From positions 11,313,614 to 11,377,613 of the forward strand of contig CM028892.1 of the NCBI GenBank assembly GCA_016801885.1: a stretch of DNA of 64,000 nt, in the 5' to 3' direction. The stretch comes from Toxotes chatareus (Eukaryota > Chordata > Actinopteri > Toxotidae). Below the pieces are notes generated by a model. The model had not been told where the DNA came from. It saw only the letters and a list, made by a program, of their open reading frames with translations, and made no database searches. Positions 58,301 through 64,000 of this stretch are shown here, in pieces (the stretch's first letter is position 1; each line of letters begins with the position of its first letter). The position numbers and the translations under genes are program-made.

Positions 58301-61300
58301 GGATGACTGCTCACTCAACGCCTTTAAAGAGAAGAAATGTAGATCGAGGATTCGCCTGGAGCCGATCCAAATCAGCGGAGACAACAAGAAGAGCTGCAGA
58401 CCGCAGTGCACGTTACCTATTTCTTTCCTAGGTGTACAAAACGTTACTTTCACTGATTTTGTGCCATTGTAAATCATTTTCATCTTTCTTGCCATTTTTT
58501 TTTTTATTGTGTGTGTGTGGGGGGGTTTCTACTTTGTATGTTTTCATGAATAAATTTGCCGAAACGCAGTCAAATATACGGATTTTTCTCTTCTAGCTAG
58601 CTGTACCGAACTTGGACTGATTAAACTGTATTTTTACCACCTCTAACTCTGCTCCTGTGTCCACTACACTACCACCTCCTGACAGTTTGGGTTTATTTTT
58701 ACGGACTCTGGCACTGCTTTACAGGATGGACAGGTTAGGGTATAAACTAAGCTTTTTTAAAAAGAATTAAAATTATAAAATGAACATTATATAATATGCC
58801 CAACAGAACATGAACAGACAGAGAGAAGGAGACAAAGTGAACACTGAAGAGTTGATTTAAATGCAGAGCGACATGGCATCAGATTTATAACTTGTGTTTC
58901 CTGTTTTATTTTGGTAATGTTTGAGTTTCCGGTTGTTCACTGCTTTGTCCTCTCATTCCAGGTGTTTTTACTTCCCTCTCTCTCCTAATACATGAATCTA
59001 ACGGATTCTGTCAAATGTCGCCGTCTGGCGGACATCAATGCTTACTACATGCAGAAACCGTTAGACCCTGGCGTCATCACGCTGCGCTTCAGCAGACGCT
59101 CCAAATGACATATTGTTTACGTTGATTTCTCTGCTCCGTTGTCCCATCAAACGTGTGTTTTTTCGCCACCAATTCCACATGGATCGCTTTGAAAATGAGC
59201 AGGACAAAGACACGTCTTATTTCCTCTGTCCCCGAGGACGTGGATTCGTCGCAATTCACCTAAGTTCGCTGGCAGCTTACGGCTAACGGCTAGCTTTCAG
59301 GCTCTCGCTCGGAGCCACTTATCCCCAAATTCCTCCCCAAATCCCGCTCACTTTAACCTCTTTCCTCCTCGCTCATGAAATTATGCGTGACAGGAAAACG
59401 TTTTGCTGCTTTTTTGCTAAAGATCCAAACCTTGTAGTGAATTCGGTCTGTGTTTGGCGACTCCTAATCTTAAACGATCCCTCATTTTAGCGTTGTGAAT
59501 AGAAACTCGGTGTGCTCGTTCTCCAGGATGACTGCTCACTCAACGCCTTTAAAGAGAAGAAATGTAGATCGAGGATTCGGCCTGGAGCCGATCCAAATCA
59601 GCGGAGACAACAAGAAGAGCTGCAGACCGCAGTGCACGTTACCTATTTCTTTCCTAGGTGTACAAAACGTTACTTTCACTGATTTTGTGCCATTGTAAAT
59701 CATTTTCATCTTTCTTGCCCATTTTGCTTTTTATTGTGTGTGTGGGGGGGGGTTTCTACTTTGTATGTTTTCATGAATAAATTTGCCGAAACGCAGTCAA
59801 ATATACGGATTTTTCTCTTCTAGCTAGCTGTACCGAACTTGGACTGATTAAACTGTATTTTTACCACCTCTAACTCTGCTCCTGTGTCCACTACACTACC
59901 ACCTCCTGACAGTTTGGGTTTATTTTTACGGACTCTGGCACTGCTTTACAGGATGGACAGGTTAGGGTATAAACTAAGCTTTTAGAAAAGAATTAAAATT
60001 ATAAAATGAACATTATATAATATGCCCAACAGAACATGAACAGACAGAGAGAAGGAGACAAAGTGAACACTGAAGAGTTGATTTAAATGCAGAGCGACAT
60101 GGCATCAGATTTATAACTTGTGTTTCCTGTTTTATTTTGGTAATGTTTGAGTTTCCGGTTGTTCACTGCTTTGTCCTCTCATTCCAGGTGTTTTTACTTC
60201 CTCTCTCTCCTAATACATGAATCTAACGGATTCTGTCAAATGTCGCCGTCTGGCGGACATCAATGCTTACTACATGCAGAAACCGTTAGACCCTGGCGTC
60301 ATCACGCTGCGCTTCAGCAGGCGCTCCAAATGACATATTGTTTACGTTGATTTCTCTGCTCCGTTGTCCCATCAAACGTGTGTGTTTTTCGCCACCAATT
60401 CCACATGGATCGCTTTGAAAATGAGCAGGACAAAGACACGTCTTATTTCCTCTGTCCCCGAGGGCGTGGATTCGTCGTAATTCACCTAAGTTCGCTGGCA
60501 GCTTACGGCTAACGGCTAGCTTTCAGGCTCTCGCCGGAGCCACTTATCCCCAAATTCCTCCCCAAATCCCGCTCACTTTAACCTCTTTCCTCCTCGCTCA
60601 TGAAATTATGCGTGACAGGAACGCGTTTTGCTGCTTTTGCTAAAGATCCAAAGCCTTGTAGTGAATTCGGTCTGTGTTTGGCGACTCCTAATCTTAAACG
60701 ATCCCTCATTTTAGCGTTGTGAATAGAAACTCGGTGTGCTCGTTCTCCAGGATGACTGCTCACTCAACGCCTTTAAAGAGAAGAAATGTAGATCGAGGAT
60801 TCGCCTGGAGCCGATCCAAATCAGCGGAGACAACAAGAAGAGCTGCAGACCGCAGTGCACGTTACCTATTTCTTTCCTAGGTGTACAAAACGTTACTTTC
60901 ACTGATTTTGTGCCATTGTAAATCATTTTCATCTTTCTTGCCCATTTTGTTTTTTATTGTGTGTGTGTGGGGGGGTTTCTACTTTGTATGTTTTCATGAA
61001 TAAATTTGCAAACGCAGTCAAATATACGGATTTTTCTCTTCTAGCTAGCTGTACCGAACTTGGACTGATTAAACTGTATTTTTACCACCTCTAACTCTGC
61101 TCCTGTGTCCACTACACTACCACCTCCTGACAGTTTGGGTTTATTTTTACGGACTCTGGCACTGCTTTACAGGATGGACAGGTTAGGGTATAAACTAAGC
61201 TTTTAGAAAAAGAATTAAAATTATAAAATGAACATTATATAATATGCCCAACAGAACATGAACAGACAGAGAGAAGGAGACAAAGTGAACACTGAAGAGT

Positions 61301-64000
61301 TGATTTAAATGCAGAGCGACATGGCATCAGATTTATAACTTGTGTTTCCTGTTTTATTTTGGTAATGTTTGAGTTTCCGGTTGTTCACTGCTTTGTCCTC
61401 TCATTCCAGGTGTTTTTACTTCCTCTCTCTCCTAATACATGAATCTAACGGATTCTGTCAAATGTCGCCGTCTGGCGGACATCAATGCTTACTACATGCA
61501 GAAACCGTTAGACCCTGGCGTCATCACGCTGCGCTTCAGCAGACGCTCCAAATGACATATTGTTTACGTTGATTTCTCTGCTCCGTTGTCCCATCAAACG
61601 TGTGTTTTTTCGCCACCAATTCCACATGGATCGCTTTGAAAATGAGCAGGACAAAGACACGTCTTATTTCCTCTGTCCCCGAGGACGTGGATTCGTCGCA
61701 ATTCACGTAAGTTCGCTGGCAGCTTACGGCTAACGGCTAGCTTTCAGGCTCTCGCCGGAGCCACTTATCCCCAAATTCCTCCCCAAATCCCGCTCACTTT
61801 AACCTCTTTCCTCCTCGCTCATGAAATTATGCGTGACAGGAAAACGTTTTGCTGCTTTTGCTAAAGATCCAAACCTTGTAGTGAATTCGGTCTGTGTTTG
61901 GCGACTCCTAATCTTAAACGATCCCTCATTTTAGCGTTGTGAATAGAAACTCGGTGTGCTCGTTCTCCAGGATGACTGCTCACTCAACGCCTTTAAAGAG
62001 AAGAAATGTAGATCGAGGATTCGGCCTGGAGCCGATCCAAATCAGCGGAGACAACAAGAAGAGCTGCAGACCGCAGTGCACGTTACCTATTTCTTTCCTA
62101 GGTGTACAAAACGTTACTTTCACTGATTTTGTGCCATTGTAAATCATTTTCATCTTTCTTGCCCATTTTGCTTTTTATTGTGTGTGCGTGGGGGGGGTTC
62201 TACTTTGTATGTTTTCATGAATAAATTTGCCGAAACGCAGTCAAATATACGGATTTTTCTCTTCTAGCTAGCTGTACCGAACTTGGACTGATTAAACTGT
62301 ATTTTTACCACCTCTAACTCTGCTCCTGTGTCCACTACACTACCACCTCCTGACAGTTTGGGTTTATTTTTACGGACTCTGGCACTGCTTTACAGGATGG
62401 ACAGGTTAGGGTATAAACTAAGCTTTTAGAAAAAGAATTAAAATTATAAAATGAACATTATATAATATGCCCAACAGAACATGAACAGACAGAGAGAAGG
62501 AGACAAAGTGAACACTGAAGAGTTGATTTAAATGCAGAGCGACATGGCATCAGATTTATAACTTGTGTTTCCTGTTTTATTTTGGTAATGTTTGAGTTTC
62601 CGGTTGTTCACTGCTTTGTCCTCTCATTCCAGGTGTTTTTACTTCCTCTCTCTCCTAATACATGAATCTAACGGATTCTGTCAAATGTCGCCGTCTGGCG
62701 GACATCAATGCTTACTACATGCAGAAACCGTTAGACCCTGGCGTCATCACGCTGCGCTTCAGCAGACGCTCCAAATGACATATTGTTTACGTTGATTTCT
62801 CTGCTCCGTTGTCCCATCAAACGTGTGTTTTTTCGCCACCAATTCCACATGGATCGCTTTGAAAATGAGCAGGACAAAGACACGTCTTATTTCCTCTGTC
62901 CCCGAGGACGTGGATTCGTCGCAATTCACGTAAGTTCGCTGGCAGCTTACGGCTAACGGCTAGCTTTCAGGCTCTCGCCGGAGCCACTTATCCCCAAATT
63001 CCTCCCCAAATCCCGCTCACTTTAACCTCTTTCCTCCTCGCTCATGAAATTATGCGTGACAGGAAAACGTTTTGCTGCTTTTGCTAAAGATCCAAACCTT
63101 GTAGTGAATTCGGTCTGTGTTTGGCGACTCCTAATCTTAAACGATCCCTCATTTTAGCGTTGTGAATAGAAACTCGGTGTGCTCGTTCTCCAGGATGACT
63201 GCTCACTCAACGCCTTTAAAGAGAAGAAATGTAGATCGAGGATTCGCCTGGAGCCGATCCAAATCAGCGGAGACAACAAGAAGAGCTGCAGACCGCAGTG
63301 CACGTTACCTATTTCTTTCCTAGGTGTACAAAACGTTACTTTCACTGATTTTGTGCCATTGTAAATCATTTTCATCTTTCTTGCCCATTTTGCTTTTTAT
63401 TGTGTGTGTGTGGGGGGTTTCTACTTTGTATGTTTTCATGAATAAATTTGCAAACGCAGTCAAATATACGGATTTTTCTCTTCTAGCTAGCTGTACCGAA
63501 CTTGGACTGATTAAACTGTATTTTTACCACCTCTAACTCTGCTCCTGTGTCCACTACACTACCACCTCCTGACAGTTTGGGTTTATTTTTACGGACTCTG
63601 GCACTGCTTTACAGGATGGACAGGTTAGGGTATAAACTAAGCTTTTAGAAAAAGAATTAAAATTATAAAATGAACATTATATAATATGCCCAACAGAACA
63701 TGAACAGACAGAGAGAAGGAGACAAAGTGAACACTGAAGAGTTGATTTAAATGCAGAGCGACATGGCATCAGATTTATAACTTGTGTTTCCTGTTTTATT
63801 TTGGTAATGTTTGAGTTTCCGGTTGTTCACTGCTTTGTCCTCTCATTCCAGGTGTTTTTACTTCCTCTCTCTCCTAATACATGAATCTAACGGATTCTGT
63901 CAAATGTCGCCGTCTGGCGGACATCAATGCTTACTACATGCAGAAACCGTTAGACCCTGGCGTCATCACGCTGCGCTTCAGCAGACGCTCCAAATGACAT

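Larger units (their letters stand above)
47331..64000 (+). repeat. Tandem array of a ~1.22-kb unit (about 13.6 copies, open at right end)
   Basis: Head-to-tail copies differ from one another by single substitutions and short indels. The landmark GTGAATAGAAACTCGG recurs at 48505, 49729, 50951, 52172, 53395, 54615, 55831, 57050, 58270, 59495, 60719, 61939 and 63162, so the period is 1216-1225 bases. Most length change sits in one TG/G-run microsatellite. The array starts abruptly in mid-unit at CTTTAAAGAG and continues past the window end. I see no terminal repeats, transposase, rRNA, tRNA, snRNA or histone sequence in the unit. It is either a long-unit satellite or a recently amplified gene fragment. 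Confidence 0.97.

Noticed and set aside
47331..64000. Array as rDNA, 5S, snRNA or histone cluster
   Set aside because: I looked for the familiar 5S, U-snRNA and core histone sequences in the unit and found none.
47331..64000. Array as a CRISPR or a retroviral/LTR structure
   Set aside because: The units are ~1.2 kb without short spacers, the genome is eukaryotic, and there are no gag/pol/env-like frames, primer-binding site or paired LTRs.

Overview
The window is nuclear DNA of a bony fish, most likely a spiny-rayed teleost. The reasons are short GT-AG introns in vertebrate gene families, a tRNA-derived SINE remnant, a degraded LINE reverse transcriptase of a type common in fish, and many (GT)n, (CA)n and (CCT)n tracts. 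All gene calls come from reading the translated exons and checking that splice phases agree. No database search was possible.

Layout: 1-9.2 kb has no recognisable gene. 9.5-17.0 kb (minus) is an adhesion GPCR matching ADGRG7/GPR128, reconstructed as 16 exons. It has a fish-type mucin-like stalk of ten Pro/Thr repeats before its EGF-like module, and exon 2 carries a one-base frameshift. 18.0-23.1 kb (plus) is ftcd, a complete 14-exon gene for a 539-residue bifunctional folate enzyme. 24.5-29.4 kb (plus) is cdk15, a PFTAIRE-type kinase read as 13 exons and 457 residues. 34.98-36.64 kb (plus) is an intronless frizzled-7 receptor. Its probable 3' UTR contains a 1.58-kb CCT-rich polypyrimidine tract. 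42.7-43.5 kb is a dead LINE fragment on the minus strand. 45.6-46.3 kb (minus) is a single-exon claudin closest to the claudin-22/24 type.

From 47.33 kb to the end of the window the sequence is a head-to-tail array of a ~1.22-kb unit, about 13.6 copies, running off the edge. Each unit has gene-like parts: pyrimidine-rich acceptor-like sites, short open frames, a stop codon and an AATAAA signal. A one-base variant alternates between successive units over the last nine copies, which suggests a dimeric higher-order arrangement. I could not assign the array to any known family. It is the best candidate here for something undescribed.

The protein genes are not an operon and mostly act in separate processes: folate/histidine catabolism (ftcd), cell-cycle-family signalling (cdk15), Wnt reception (fzd7), tight junctions (claudin) and epithelial adhesion signalling (adgrg7). 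The cdk15-fzd7 neighbourhood is also found in human 2q33, so that pair looks like ancient synteny.
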